64,000 nt of DNA, taken from the NCBI RefSeq assembly GCF_013466425.1, contig NZ_CP059165.1, forward strand, positions 3,100,001 to 3,164,000. The letters are read 5' to 3'. The stretch is from Mycobacterium vicinigordonae (lineage in GTDB: Bacteria; Actinomycetota; Actinomycetes; Mycobacteriales; Mycobacteriaceae). Shown here in pieces: positions 16,121 to 25,771 of the stretch. The notes under the pieces were generated by a model that saw only the letters and a program-made list of their open reading frames with translations, had not been told where the DNA came from and searched no databases. The number at the start of each line of letters is the position of its first letter. The first letter of the stretch is position 1. The translations under genes and the position numbers were made by a program.

Positions 16121-17446
16121 ATGCCCGCATCGACCGCGATCCGTTTCTTCCTCGAACTTGCCGTGATCTTGGCGGCGTGCCGAGGAGTGGGGCTGCTGGC
16201 GCAACGCGTCGGGCAACCCCAGGTTGTCGGTGAGATGATCGCCGGTGTCCTGCTTGGTCCCTCGCTGCTCGGCCACCTAGCCCCTGCCGTGCAACACCAG
16301 TTGTTTCCACCGCGGCAGTCCAACGTCGTGCTGTACACCCTGGCGCAGATCGGCCTCGTGCTGTACATGTTCCTGATCGGGCTCAACTTCGATGCCAACC
16401 TCATCAAACATCGGGTGGGCACCGCGGTCGTCGTCTCCTCGGCGGGCATCCTGGCCCCCCTTGGGCTGGGAGCACTGATCGCCGGGCCCTTGCTGTCCGG
16501 CGGGGTCTATTTCGACAGTCGCGTCACCCTGGTGATGGCGATGATGTTCCTGGGCGCGTCCATCGCGACCACGGCGTTCCCGATGCTAGCCCGGATTATC
16601 TACGAAAAGCGGCTCACCGGAACGCCTTTGGGCACGCTGGCGTTGGCATGTGGTGCAGCCGACGATGCGCTGTCCTGGTGCCTGCTGGCAATCGTGCTCG
16701 CGATCCACCGCGGCAGCCCTGTCACGGCCGCCACTGCGATAATCGGCGGCTTCCTGTACTGCCTGCTGGTGTTGACCATCGGCCGCAAGGCTTTGGCCGG
16801 TCTTGGTGGGATATCCGAACGCCGGCAGGCGATAACGCCACCGGTTTTCAGCGCCGTCCTCATCTTGCTGATGCTCTGCGCCTGGTTCAGCGATGTGATC
16901 GGTATCTACGCCATTTTCGGAGCATTCGTCCTCGGCGTCGCAATGCCGTCGGGCTACTTCGCGCAACGCCTCACCGACATGGTGGATCCGATGGTGACGA
17001 CGTTCCTGCTGCCGTTGTTCTTCGTTTATTCGGGGCTGAACACTGAGGTTGGGCTGCTGAACAGCCCGAAACTGTGGGCAGTGACGTTGGGCATCCTCGC
17101 GGTGGCAATCGCTGGCAAGGGAGTGGCGTGCGCGTTGGCTGCCCGGATTCGAAAGGTGCCGCTCCGCGAATCAATCGCCCTGGGATCGTTGATGAATGCT
17201 CGTGGTTTGATCGAACTCATTCTGCTCAACATTGGGCTTCAGGCTGGCATCATCACTCCCACTCTGTTCACGATCCTGGTGTTGGTGGCTATCGTCACGA
17301 CGCTGATGACCGTACCGACATTCGAACTCGTCTACGGGCGATACCTGATCGCCGGCTCGCCTGCCGCGTATGCAGATCCCAACCTACGCGAGGCAGCGAT
17401 TGCGAGAACAGAGGATGGCGACAAGCCTGGCGGGGTGGGTGTGTGA
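16121..17446 (+). CDS. Kef-type cation:proton antiporter (CPA2 family)
   Basis: A 441-residue inner-membrane protein with about 12 hydrophobic segments and no cytosolic TrkA-N domain. Landmarks: GQPQVVGEMIAGVLLGPSLLG, IGLVLYMFLIGLNFD, ALACGAADDALSWCLLAIVL with the paired acidic residues of the transport site, and MNARGLIELILLNIGL. Members exchange K+ or Na+ for protons. It begins about 450 bases after the NAGGN operon on the same strand and ends about 90 bases before the halogenase gene. A link to osmotic balance with NAGGN is plausible; equally it could belong to neither. The ATG at 16121 is the most upstream reasonable start. Confidence 0.88.
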   Translation: MPASTAIRFFLELAVILAACRGVGLLAQRVGQPQVVGEMIAGVLLGPSLLGHLAPAVQHQLFPPRQSNVVLYTLAQIGLVLYMFLIGLNFDANLIKHRVGTAVVVSSAGILAPLGLGALIAGPLLSGGVYFDSRVTLVMAMMFLGASIATTAFPMLARIIYEKRLTGTPLGTLALACGAADDALSWCLLAIVLAIHRGSPVTAATAIIGGFLYCLLVLTIGRKALAGLGGISERRQAITPPVFSAVLILLMLCAWFSDVIGIYAIFGAFVLGVAMPSGYFAQRLTDMVDPMVTTFLLPLFFVYSGLNTEVGLLNSPKLWAVTLGILAVAIAGKGVACALAARIRKVPLRESIALGSLMNARGLIELILLNIGLQAGIITPTLFTILVLVAIVTTLMTVPTFELVYGRYLIAGSPAAYADPNLREAAIARTEDGDKPGGVGV

Positions 17447-17477
17447 GCCTGACTACTGCCACCATGATTTCGTGTAG

Positions 17478-17497
17478 TTTCTTAAATATTAATTAAC
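17478..17497 (+). promoter_or_regulatory. AT-rich promoter-like stretch before the halogenase/PKS operon
   Basis: Twenty nearly all-A/T bases (TTTCTTAAATATTAATTAAC) stand out in GC-rich surroundings, 37 bases before the halogenase start. They include the palindromes AATATT and TTAATTAA. This is a likely promoter or regulator site for the biosynthetic operon. Confidence 0.45.
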
Positions 17498-17533
17498 TGT
17501 GGTAATCGGTCACATGTGCTGGGAGGGGATAGT

Positions 17534-19345
17534 GTGAATACGCGAGCGCACCTTTCGCAGTTGAGCCCACAGGCGCGGGCAGCTTTGGCGCAGCGGATCA
17601 AGGCGCAGCTGACGGATACCGCCGATGCTCCGGACACCACGGAGGTCTTTGCGCCCGCCCCCGACTGTGAGGTGGCCGTCATTGGCGGTGGCATCGCGGC
17701 TCTCACACTGGCGATGGAACTTCACATCGCCCGACCCGCAACACGGGTTCTGATTATCGAGCCGGTCGGGCACCCGGTGCCGGAGATCACCCACACTGTT
17801 GGCGAGTCGACGGTCGAGGTGTCGGCACAGTATCTGCGGGACCGCCTGGGATTGGCAGACCATCTGCAGGCCTCGCAGCTGCGCAAGATGGGGTTGCGGA
17901 TGTTCTTTTCGCACGACGCGAACGCCGACATCACCCAGCGAATGGAACTCGGCAATTCCAGGTACACACCGCAGGTAACCTTCCAGATCGACCGCGGCCG
18001 GCTGGAAAACGAACTCACCCGGCGCTGCCTGGCGGGCGGCGTCGAGATGGTCACGGGTCGGGTGAGATCCGTTGAATTTGGCGATGCGGGCGGGTATCAC
18101 ACCGTCTGCTACCAGAGCGGTGACACCACCAACACGCGGACAACGGCCCGCTGGGTGGTGGACGCATCGGGGCGCAACCGCGTGCTGGCTCGACAGCTGG
18201 GTCTCAAACGCACCACGGAGCATCACTGCAATGCCGTGTGGCTGCGCGTCGCAACTGAGATTGACATCGGGCGATGGAGCAATGACCCCAGCTGGCAAGA
18301 ACGCCTGACCGAAGGTGACCGCGCGATGTCCACCAATCATCTGATGGGGGAGGGGTATTGGGTGTGGCTCATCCGGCTCGCGTCTGGATCGACCAGCGTC
18401 GGCATAGTCGCCGACCCGGCGCTGCACGCGTTCGATAGCTACAACACGTTGGCCAAAGCCCAAGCCTGGCTGCACGAGCACGAGCCACAATGCGCCGCGG
18501 TGCTGGCTGAGCACGATCACCTGATCAAGGATTTCAGGGTGATGAAGCACTACAGTCATAGCTCTACAAAAGTCTATGACGGCCAGCAACGTTGGTGCCT
18601 GACCGGCGACTCGGGAATCTTCTTGGACCCGTTGTACTCTTCGGGACTGGATTTGATCGCCATCGGCAATGGCCTGATCACCGACATGATCACGCGCGAA
18701 CTGAGCGGAGAGAACATCGTCGCACGCGCCTCGATCAACGACTCGTTGTTTCGCTCGCTCACCGACATGTGGCTCAACATCTACTGCAACCAGTACCCGC
18801 TGATGGGCTCGCCGACCGTGATGTCGGCGAAGGTGATCTGGGACATCGCCTTCTACTGGGGATTTCTCGGGCTGTTCTACACCAACGACCGGTTCGCAGA
18901 TGTTGCCGACGATCCTTCCGTTGTGCCCCATCTGCAACGCATGATCGACCTCAGCAACCGCATGCAACAATTCTTCCGCGAATGGGGTGCGGTTGAGATA
19001 GATTGCATAGCAGGGCAATTCGTCGACTTGTTCTCGCCGCTCAACTTCATGGTGGCGCTGCACACCGCGATGATAGGAAGCTCCCCGGAGTTCGACAGGC
19101 AGTTCGACACCAACGACCGGACGCTGCGCCAAATCGCGGGCTATCTCGTCGAAATCGTGGTCGGCAAGGAAAGCAACCGCTTCTCCGAGGACAACGTCAT
19201 GCGGCAGGTGCAGGCGTGGCAACGAGACAAGTTCCTGCGCGAACTGCGCTCCATTTACCGGCACGACCAGGCGACGAGTCCAATCAGCGAGGGATGGATT
19301 CTGCGTTCTGGATCGACTCCGTTGGTGTCGGCGCCGACAAGGTGA
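17534..19345 (+). CDS. flavin-dependent halogenase-like oxidoreductase
   Basis: A 603-residue FAD enzyme. Residues 8-26 (SQLSPQARAALAQRIKAQL) look like the helical tail or linker found at NRPS/PKS module ends, suggesting docking to the PKS. FAD-binding GGGIAAL is at 51-57, GES at 90-92, and a lysine at 118 in LRKMGLRMFF sits where PrnA-type halogenases have the catalytic lysine (FKxxIKF). The family motif GWxWxIP appears as EGYWVWLIRL (about 273-282), with proline missing. GDSGIFLDPLYSSGLDL is the second FAD motif. It may chlorinate or brominate a carrier-bound polyketide, or be a hydroxylase. The GTG at 17534 follows GGGAGGGG by 6 bases. The PKS gene starts 43 bases downstream. Confidence 0.8.
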   Translation: MNTRAHLSQLSPQARAALAQRIKAQLTDTADAPDTTEVFAPAPDCEVAVIGGGIAALTLAMELHIARPATRVLIIEPVGHPVPEITHTVGESTVEVSAQYLRDRLGLADHLQASQLRKMGLRMFFSHDANADITQRMELGNSRYTPQVTFQIDRGRLENELTRRCLAGGVEMVTGRVRSVEFGDAGGYHTVCYQSGDTTNTRTTARWVVDASGRNRVLARQLGLKRTTEHHCNAVWLRVATEIDIGRWSNDPSWQERLTEGDRAMSTNHLMGEGYWVWLIRLASGSTSVGIVADPALHAFDSYNTLAKAQAWLHEHEPQCAAVLAEHDHLIKDFRVMKHYSHSSTKVYDGQQRWCLTGDSGIFLDPLYSSGLDLIAIGNGLITDMITRELSGENIVARASINDSLFRSLTDMWLNIYCNQYPLMGSPTVMSAKVIWDIAFYWGFLGLFYTNDRFADVADDPSVVPHLQRMIDLSNRMQQFFREWGAVEIDCIAGQFVDLFSPLNFMVALHTAMIGSSPEFDRQFDTNDRTLRQIAGYLVEIVVGKESNRFSEDNVMRQVQAWQRDKFLRELRSIYRHDQATSPISEGWILRSGSTPLVSAPTR

Positions 19346-19388
19346 GGCGCGCTGCTCTGCCGGTCACACCGGCTGTGAACTCAAAGGG

Positions 19389-22300
19389 ATGATGCACATG
19401 GAGCAGGGCGGTCGCGAGGCACTGGCGATTGTCGGAATTGGATGTCGCTTTCCGGGCGGCGCCCATTCCGTGGAGGCCTTCTGGAACTCACTATGCGGTG
19501 AAACCGACGCGACTTGCGTCGTTCCCGAAACACGCTGGGACGCTGGACGCTACTTCGATCCGAATCCGGCAAAAGTCGGGAAGATGGTTACCTTCCGAGG
19601 CGGGTTCCTCAATCAGATCGATCAATTCGACCCCCAATTCTTTGGAATTTCACCCCGCGAAGCCAATCTGCTGGATCCGCAACAACGGCTCCTACTGGAA
19701 ACCACCTGGGAGGCGCTGGAAGACGGCGGAATACCCGCAGACGCATTGGCGGGCACCGATGTTGGTGTGTTCGTCGGCGGATTCACCCTCGACTATCAAC
19801 TGCTGCAAAACCAGGGCCGCACCAGTCGCTACAGGTTGAAGACGCACTCCGCCACCGGAATGATGATGACAATGCTGGCCAACCGTATCTCGTTCACGTT
19901 CGACTTTCGCGGTCCCAGTATGACCGTCGATACGGCGTGCTCAAGTTCGCTCGTCGCGGTGCACCTTGCGGCGCAAAGCATCTGGAACGGTGAATGCCAC
20001 CTAGCGGTTGCCGGGGGAGTGAACATCATGATCGGGCCCAACACCGCCATCGCCGAGTCCAAGAGTGGATTTCTCAGCCCCGAGGGTCGCTGCAAGGCAT
20101 TCGACGTGTCAGCAGACGGTTACGCGCGGGGCGAAGGAGGCGCCGTCGTCGTCATCAAACCTCTCGGACGGGCACTGGCCGACGGCGACGAGATCTATGC
20201 GCAGATACTCGGTACCGCAGTCTCCCAGGACGGACGCACCGAAGGCATTACCGTGCCGAGTGAGGACGCGCAGCACGCGGCGATCAGTACGGCCCTTGCA
20301 CGGGCCGGGCTGTCTGCCAACGACATCGGATACGTGGAAGCGCACGGCACCGGGACCCCGGTTGGCGACCCGATTGAGTTGCGGGCGCTGGCCAACGCGC
20401 TCGCAGCAGACCGGCCGGAATCAGATCCGCTGCTAGTCGGTTCGGTCAAGGCGAACATCGGCCACCTCGAGGCGGCGGCGGGCGTCGCTGGGCTCATCAA
20501 GGCGGCTCTGGTGCTCAAACACGGATACGTTCCCGCGCAGCTGCATCTAAAAAATCCGTTGCGTACCACCAATATCGTTATTCCGCAAACCGGACGTCCC
20601 TTCGCCGAAGGCATTCGAAGGGTTGCCGGTGTCAACTCATTCGGCTTCGGCGGGACCAACGCGCACGTGGTGCTGGCACAGCCACCCACCCCGGTCGGCA
20701 ATGCAGACGGTACTCCGGGCCGACCCCTGGTCATCCTGCCGATCTCGGCGCGGTCAGGGGAGGCGCTGACGGAGACGGTCCAGCAACTCGCGTCGCACCT
20801 GGGCGAGCATCCCGACGTCACGCTCGCGGATCTCGGCTACACCCTGGGCCGGCGCCGTTCGCATCTGAACCATCGGCGGGCCATTGTCGCGGGTAGCCTC
20901 GACGAGGCGCGAGACCAACTTCGGGCCCTCGCCGAGGGTGGGCAGATCTCACCGTCCCGCCCGCATCCGGCTTCACCCAAGCTGGCCTTCGTCTGCAGCG
21001 GTATGGGGCCGCAGTGGTGGAAGATGTGCCGGGGGCTTCTCGACATCTATCCTGCATTTGCCGACAGCATTCAGCGCACCGACCGAGAGCTGTCCCGTTA
21101 CACCCACTGGTCGCTGCTCGATGAACTCCGAGCCGACGAAACCCGATCTCGGATGGCCGAAACCGAGGTCGCACAACCTGCCAATTTCGCCGTTCAAGTC
21201 GCGCTCGCGGCGCAACTTGCCCAGTTCGGGATCAGGCCGCACGCGGTGATCGGTCACAGCGCCGGGGAAGTGGCGGCTCATCACCTGGCCGGTCTACTCA
21301 CCTTCGAGCAAGCGGTTCAGGTGGTGTATCACCGAAGTCGCCTGCAGCAACAGACAAGTGGGTTGGGCCGCATGCTGGCCGTCGGCATCGGCGCCGATGC
21401 ACTCATGCAGAACCTCGATGACAAAGCATTCGACCAGATCGGGCGGCGGGTGTCCATCGCCGCGATCAACAGCCCCTCGGCGGTGACCCTGGCCGGCGAC
21501 AGCGATGTGCTCGAAGACATCGCCCGTCAGTTGGGCGAGGCGGAGATTTTCAACCGGTTCCTGACTGGGAAGGTGCCGTATCACACCCACTACATGGAAG
21601 CGGTGAAGGAGGATCTCTGCCGGTCGCTCGACGGGCTGTCGTCGGGCACCGCCGCCATTCCGCTGTACTCCACGGTCACTGGCGAACAGTTGGGCGGATA
21701 CACGGCCGGCGCCGCCTACTGGTGGCAGAACACTCGCGCCACAGTACTTTTCGAAGCAGCGGCGCGGCGGATGATCGAGGATGGATACGCCCACTTCGTC
21801 GAACTCGGCCCGCATCCCGTGCTGGCCCCGTCGATCATCGAGCTCGCGGGAACCCAAGAGGCCGAAAGGAACACCGAGGTCGTGGTGCTGCCGGCTCAGC
21901 GGCGCGACGACGACGACAGCCGCACATTGATGAACTGTGTGGGGGCGCTCTATTGTCATGGTCACCAAATCGACTGGGACACAATGTACCCGCGAGCTGG
22001 AGCACGACTGCTGAAGCTGCCGTCCTACCCGTGGCAATCGAAACGATTCTGGAACGAAACCCAGGAAGCCGCTGAGGAACTGCACTACCGCCCGGTGCAT
22101 CCGCTGCTGGGGCAACCGGTGAGCGCAGTGCATCCGACCTGGGAAGTCGAATTGAGCACCGCCGCAATGCCGTTCCTCGAGGATCATCAGGTGCAGGGCA
22201 GTATCCTGGTACCCGGTGCGGTGTTCGTCGAAATGGCGTTGGCGGCTGCCAAAGCGACGTACGGTTCGACCGACCACAGTGTCGACAACCTGGTACTGCA

Positions 22301-24920
22301 TCGCGCCCTCATCCTCGACGGAACCTGCGATCCGCTGCTGCGGACGACTCTTCACCAGGACACCGGTGCGCTGGAATTCGCAGCGTTCACCGCGACTGCC
22401 GACGGCGACCTCAACTGGACGATAACGGCGACCGCGGAATTAAACACGTTATCCAGGCCGATTCGCTGTACGGTGGACGACTCGCAACCCCTCGGCGCGA
22501 TCAGCGGTGCCGACTTCTACGCCCATACCCGCACAATCGGGTTCGGCTACGGTGACATGTTCCAAACCGTGCGTGAAATCACTGCCGGACACGGCTGGGC
22601 GGTGGCTCAGCTCGAGGTTCCCGAGCGGCTCGCGGCTGAACTCGGGGCACACCGATTTCACCCGGCGCTGATCGACGGCGCTTTTCAAACACTCTTCGGG
22701 GCAAGGCTTCTCGACCAGGACCAGGACCAGGAGACATATCTTCCTACTCGAATTCGGCGCAGTTCCATCTTCCATGCCCCCGACCCGAACATGATCGTGC
22801 GAGCGCGCGTGGTGTCGGCAACGAGAGAAGAGATCGAAAGCGACATCACCATTTCCAGCCAGGCGGGTAAGACGCTCGCCACCTTTGACGGCTTCACGGT
22901 CCGATCGCTGTCCGCTGCGTCGGGCATGTCATGGGATCAATTAGACAAGGGGCTCTACGAAGTCGTGTGGATCGCGGAACCCGCGAGGAATCAAGATCAG
23001 GTACCTGAAACGGCGTGCTCAGCCGATTCGTCCTGGCTGATTCTAGCAGACACCTCCGGTATCGGCGCAGCGGTCGCGGAGAGGCTGCGCCGATGCGGCC
23101 ACCGCGCCCACCTGGTTGAACACCAACCTGTCAATGCGCTCGCCGAGATCGACGGTGGCTACGCGCTGAACCCGCGGCAGGCCGAGCAGCTACGCCGACT
23201 GCTCGACCTCCACCTCGAGCGGGAACGCGGCCTCGCCGGTGTCGTTGATTGCTGGCCACTGGACATCACCTCCGACGATGCGACCGAAACAGCCCATCAC
23301 ATTGGCGTTTTCACGGTTCTGCGGCTGGTCAAGGCCTTCGCCGACAACGGTGCTGTGCGGCCCCGCCTGCACTTGATCACCGGGAACGCACAGCCGGCGC
23401 CCGGAACCGAATCGATCGTTGCCGATCAAGCCACCATCTGGGGGCTCGGCAGGGTCATCGGCCACCAAGAGTTTGTCGACTACTGGGGCGGGCTGATCGA
23501 CATCGAACCCGATGCGGACACCGCCGAGACGGCAGCGCAGATCTGCGAGCATGTTCTGGCCGGTCAGTCCGAAGACCAGATCGCGATCCGAAGCGGCCAG
23601 ACCTTCGTCGCTCGGTTGCGCCGCAGCGGTAACCTCACCAGGCCGTTTCCCACCAAACTCAGTCCGGACGCGACGTATGTCGTCACCGGTGGCTCCGGGG
23701 CCCTCGGCCGTATCGTCGCCGGCTATCTCGCCGAGCGTGGGGCGCGGCACATAGCGCTGTTGAGCCGAAGCAAGATACCGCAGCGAAGCCAATGGTCACG
23801 GCAAACGAAGGACGACCCGCACTGCGCCACCGTGGACGCGCTTCGAAGGATCGAACACCTCGGCGCGCGCATCACCACGGCCAGTGTCGATATCACCGAC
23901 GCCGACCAGGTGCGGGCCTGGGTGGACGATCACAACCGGGACGGGGGGCAGCCCGTTCGCGGTGTTGTGCACGCCGCGGGAACGGTCAATGACCAACTGC
24001 TGGTGAACATGAGCGAAGCTGACTTCGCCGCAGTACTGGCGGTGAAGACCACCGGCGCCCGGATCCTGCACGATGTATTCGGCGGACAGGAGCTGGAGTT
24101 CTTCGTCATGTTTGGCTCTGCGGGTTCGGTCATCGCCGCTCCCGGCCAAGGCAACTACGCCGCCGCCAACGCCTTCCTGGACGCATTCGCGCATTACCGG
24201 CATGCGCAGGGACTTCCGGCGCTAACCATCGGGTGGGGGCCGTGGTCGGTGGGCATGGTGGAGGAATTGAAGCTGGAGAAGCTTTACCGCCGGCGCGGAA
24301 TCGAACTCATCACCCCTGCGGCGGGCACCAGGATCCTCGACCGGCTCATCAACCAGAAGACAGCGAGTGTCGTCGCGATCAGTGCCGACTGGACGCTCGC
24401 CCGCCGGGCCGGGCTGAGCGGACAGCTGCCGCCGATGTTCAGCGAACTGGGCACCGCGGCGTTCTCGGCTGAATCAGATGCGGAAACCTCCATCCTGCAA
24501 GCACTCTCGCGGTGCGCGGAAGCTGAGCGGCAAGAAGTCGTCGCCAGCCATGTTCGTCGGATCCTCGGAGCTGTCTTTGAAGTCCCGGCCGCCGACATTG
24601 GGTCAGACGACATCCTCAACGACATCGGGATGGACTCGATGATGGCAATGGATTTCCGAACCCGGGTCAATGCGACGTTCGGAATTGACCTGCCGGTCCT
24701 GGAAATACTCCGTGGTGTCAGCGTCAGTTCCCTTGCGATGCAGATACTTTCGAGCCTGAACTTGGGGTGCGCCGAACTCCCAGTTGCTGAACGCTCGGAA
24801 TTCGCGGGCGACGATATCGACAGCATGATGGAGCAGCTGTCGAATATCGAGCTTCGAGAATTGCTGGCCGAACTGGAGAGCCTATCCGCCGAGCAGGACA
24901 CCGGAGGTGCTCAGCAGTGA
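19389..24920 (+). CDS. type I polyketide synthase, KS-AT-DH-KR-ACP, iterative type
   Basis: An 1843-residue single-module PKS. Ketosynthase (about 9-430): Cys184 in DTACSSS, His319 in EAHGTGT, His359 in GHLEAA. Acyltransferase (about 530-860): GHSAGE with Ser624, and PYHTHYME in place of the usual HAFH or YASH specificity motif, so the extender unit is unclear. Dehydratase (about 895-1180): DHQVQGSILVP with His933, Asp1096 in LIDGAFQ. Ketoreductase: GGSGALG at 1434, Ser1577, Tyr1590 in GQGNYAAAN. ACP: Ser1750 in GMDSMMAMD. There is no ER, methyltransferase or thioesterase. This order is that of partially reducing iterative PKSs. AAAGGG precedes the ATG at 19389 directly; ATG 19398 may be the true start. 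The stop overlaps the ABC gene. Confidence 0.93.
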   Translation: MMHMEQGGREALAIVGIGCRFPGGAHSVEAFWNSLCGETDATCVVPETRWDAGRYFDPNPAKVGKMVTFRGGFLNQIDQFDPQFFGISPREANLLDPQQRLLLETTWEALEDGGIPADALAGTDVGVFVGGFTLDYQLLQNQGRTSRYRLKTHSATGMMMTMLANRISFTFDFRGPSMTVDTACSSSLVAVHLAAQSIWNGECHLAVAGGVNIMIGPNTAIAESKSGFLSPEGRCKAFDVSADGYARGEGGAVVVIKPLGRALADGDEIYAQILGTAVSQDGRTEGITVPSEDAQHAAISTALARAGLSANDIGYVEAHGTGTPVGDPIELRALANALAADRPESDPLLVGSVKANIGHLEAAAGVAGLIKAALVLKHGYVPAQLHLKNPLRTTNIVIPQTGRPFAEGIRRVAGVNSFGFGGTNAHVVLAQPPTPVGNADGTPGRPLVILPISARSGEALTETVQQLASHLGEHPDVTLADLGYTLGRRRSHLNHRRAIVAGSLDEARDQLRALAEGGQISPSRPHPASPKLAFVCSGMGPQWWKMCRGLLDIYPAFADSIQRTDRELSRYTHWSLLDELRADETRSRMAETEVAQPANFAVQVALAAQLAQFGIRPHAVIGHSAGEVAAHHLAGLLTFEQAVQVVYHRSRLQQQTSGLGRMLAVGIGADALMQNLDDKAFDQIGRRVSIAAINSPSAVTLAGDSDVLEDIARQLGEAEIFNRFLTGKVPYHTHYMEAVKEDLCRSLDGLSSGTAAIPLYSTVTGEQLGGYTAGAAYWWQNTRATVLFEAAARRMIEDGYAHFVELGPHPVLAPSIIELAGTQEAERNTEVVVLPAQRRDDDDSRTLMNCVGALYCHGHQIDWDTMYPRAGARLLKLPSYPWQSKRFWNETQEAAEELHYRPVHPLLGQPVSAVHPTWEVELSTAAMPFLEDHQVQGSILVPGAVFVEMALAAAKATYGSTDHSVDNLVLHRALILDGTCDPLLRTTLHQDTGALEFAAFTATADGDLNWTITATAELNTLSRPIRCTVDDSQPLGAISGADFYAHTRTIGFGYGDMFQTVREITAGHGWAVAQLEVPERLAAELGAHRFHPALIDGAFQTLFGARLLDQDQDQETYLPTRIRRSSIFHAPDPNMIVRARVVSATREEIESDITISSQAGKTLATFDGFTVRSLSAASGMSWDQLDKGLYEVVWIAEPARNQDQVPETACSADSSWLILADTSGIGAAVAERLRRCGHRAHLVEHQPVNALAEIDGGYALNPRQAEQLRRLLDLHLERERGLAGVVDCWPLDITSDDATETAHHIGVFTVLRLVKAFADNGAVRPRLHLITGNAQPAPGTESIVADQATIWGLGRVIGHQEFVDYWGGLIDIEPDADTAETAAQICEHVLAGQSEDQIAIRSGQTFVARLRRSGNLTRPFPTKLSPDATYVVTGGSGALGRIVAGYLAERGARHIALLSRSKIPQRSQWSRQTKDDPHCATVDALRRIEHLGARITTASVDITDADQVRAWVDDHNRDGGQPVRGVVHAAGTVNDQLLVNMSEADFAAVLAVKTTGARILHDVFGGQELEFFVMFGSAGSVIAAPGQGNYAAANAFLDAFAHYRHAQGLPALTIGWGPWSVGMVEELKLEKLYRRRGIELITPAAGTRILDRLINQKTASVVAISADWTLARRAGLSGQLPPMFSELGTAAFSAESDAETSILQALSRCAEAERQEVVASHVRRILGAVFEVPAADIGSDDILNDIGMDSMMAMDFRTRVNATFGIDLPVLEILRGVSVSSLAMQILSSLNLGCAELPVAERSEFAGDDIDSMMEQLSNIELRELLAELESLSAEQDTGGAQQ

Positions 24921-25771
24921 GCATCGAGATGGATCAGCCCCCGGCGGTACATGTCCGGGGTTTATCCAAGGCATACGGGCGGACCCAGGCGGTGCGGGAG
25001 GTGGATCTCGACATCGGCCGCGGCGAGATCTTCGCGATTCTCGGCCCCAACGGGGCTGGCAAGTCGACAACCATCGAAATACTCGAAGGCCACCGTACCC
25101 GTGATGCCGGGCAGGTTCTGGTGCTGGGCGAAGACCCTGGAACTGCCGGGCGCAGCTGGCGAGCCCGGATCGGCATCGTGCTTCAGGAAGCTAGCGATGC
25201 CGGGATGCTCACAGCGGCGGAAACGGTGCAGATGTTCGCGAAATGCTATGGGACGGGCCGGGTTCCGGGCGAGGCCCTGGAGTTGGCCGGTCTCGGCGCG
25301 GTGGCCGGTAAGCGAGTGCGAGCGCTGTCCGGCGGGCAGCGCCGCCGACTGGACGTGGCTCTGGGTATCGTCGGTATGCCCGAGCTGCTGTTCCTGGACG
25401 AACCGACCACAGGTTTCGACCCGGAAGCGCGCCGCCAGTTCTGGGACCTCATCAGGTCGTTGGCGCGTGACGGCACCACTATCCTGCTCACCACCCATTA
25501 CCTGGAGGAAGCGGCGGTACTTGCCGATCGTGTCGCAGTCATTTCGGGTGGGCGTGTGGTGGCGGTGGACTCACCGGACAGACTGACCGAACACGTGAGT
25601 TCGGCGGCGACCGTACGGTGGACGGAGCGGGGCGAGGTCTTCGCGGTGGAGACGGACCGCCCGACCGACTTGATTAGGCAGCGATCCCAGGACGGCCGCG
25701 AACTGGCGCAGCTAACCGTCTCTCGTCCAACACTGGAGGACGCTTACCTGCAATTGATCGGCCGGGGATGA
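24917..25771 (+). CDS. ABC transporter ATP-binding protein, DrrA-like
   Basis: A 284-residue ATPase that powers export with the permease encoded next. Walker A GPNGAGKSTT is at about 44-53, signature LSGGQRRRLDVALGI at about 137-151, Walker B LLFLDEPTTGFDP at about 156-168, and the switch histidine in LLTTHYLEEA. The C-terminal tail (VRWTERGEVFAVETDRP..LEDAYLQLIG) is typical of the DrrA antibiotic/lipid exporter branch. The GTG at 24917 overlaps the PKS stop (GTGA), and its own stop overlaps the permease start (ATGA). This coupling implies that the transporter exports the PKS product or protects the cell from it. Confidence 0.92.
   Translation: MSIEMDQPPAVHVRGLSKAYGRTQAVREVDLDIGRGEIFAILGPNGAGKSTTIEILEGHRTRDAGQVLVLGEDPGTAGRSWRARIGIVLQEASDAGMLTAAETVQMFAKCYGTGRVPGEALELAGLGAVAGKRVRALSGGQRRRLDVALGIVGMPELLFLDEPTTGFDPEARRQFWDLIRSLARDGTTILLTTHYLEEAAVLADRVAVISGGRVVAVDSPDRLTEHVSSAATVRWTERGEVFAVETDRPTDLIRQRSQDGRELAQLTVSRPTLEDAYLQLIGRG

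Noticed and set aside
17510..19264. 584-codon minus-strand open frame opposite the halogenase-like gene
   Set aside because: Length comes from codon bias on the other strand; no domain is recognisable.
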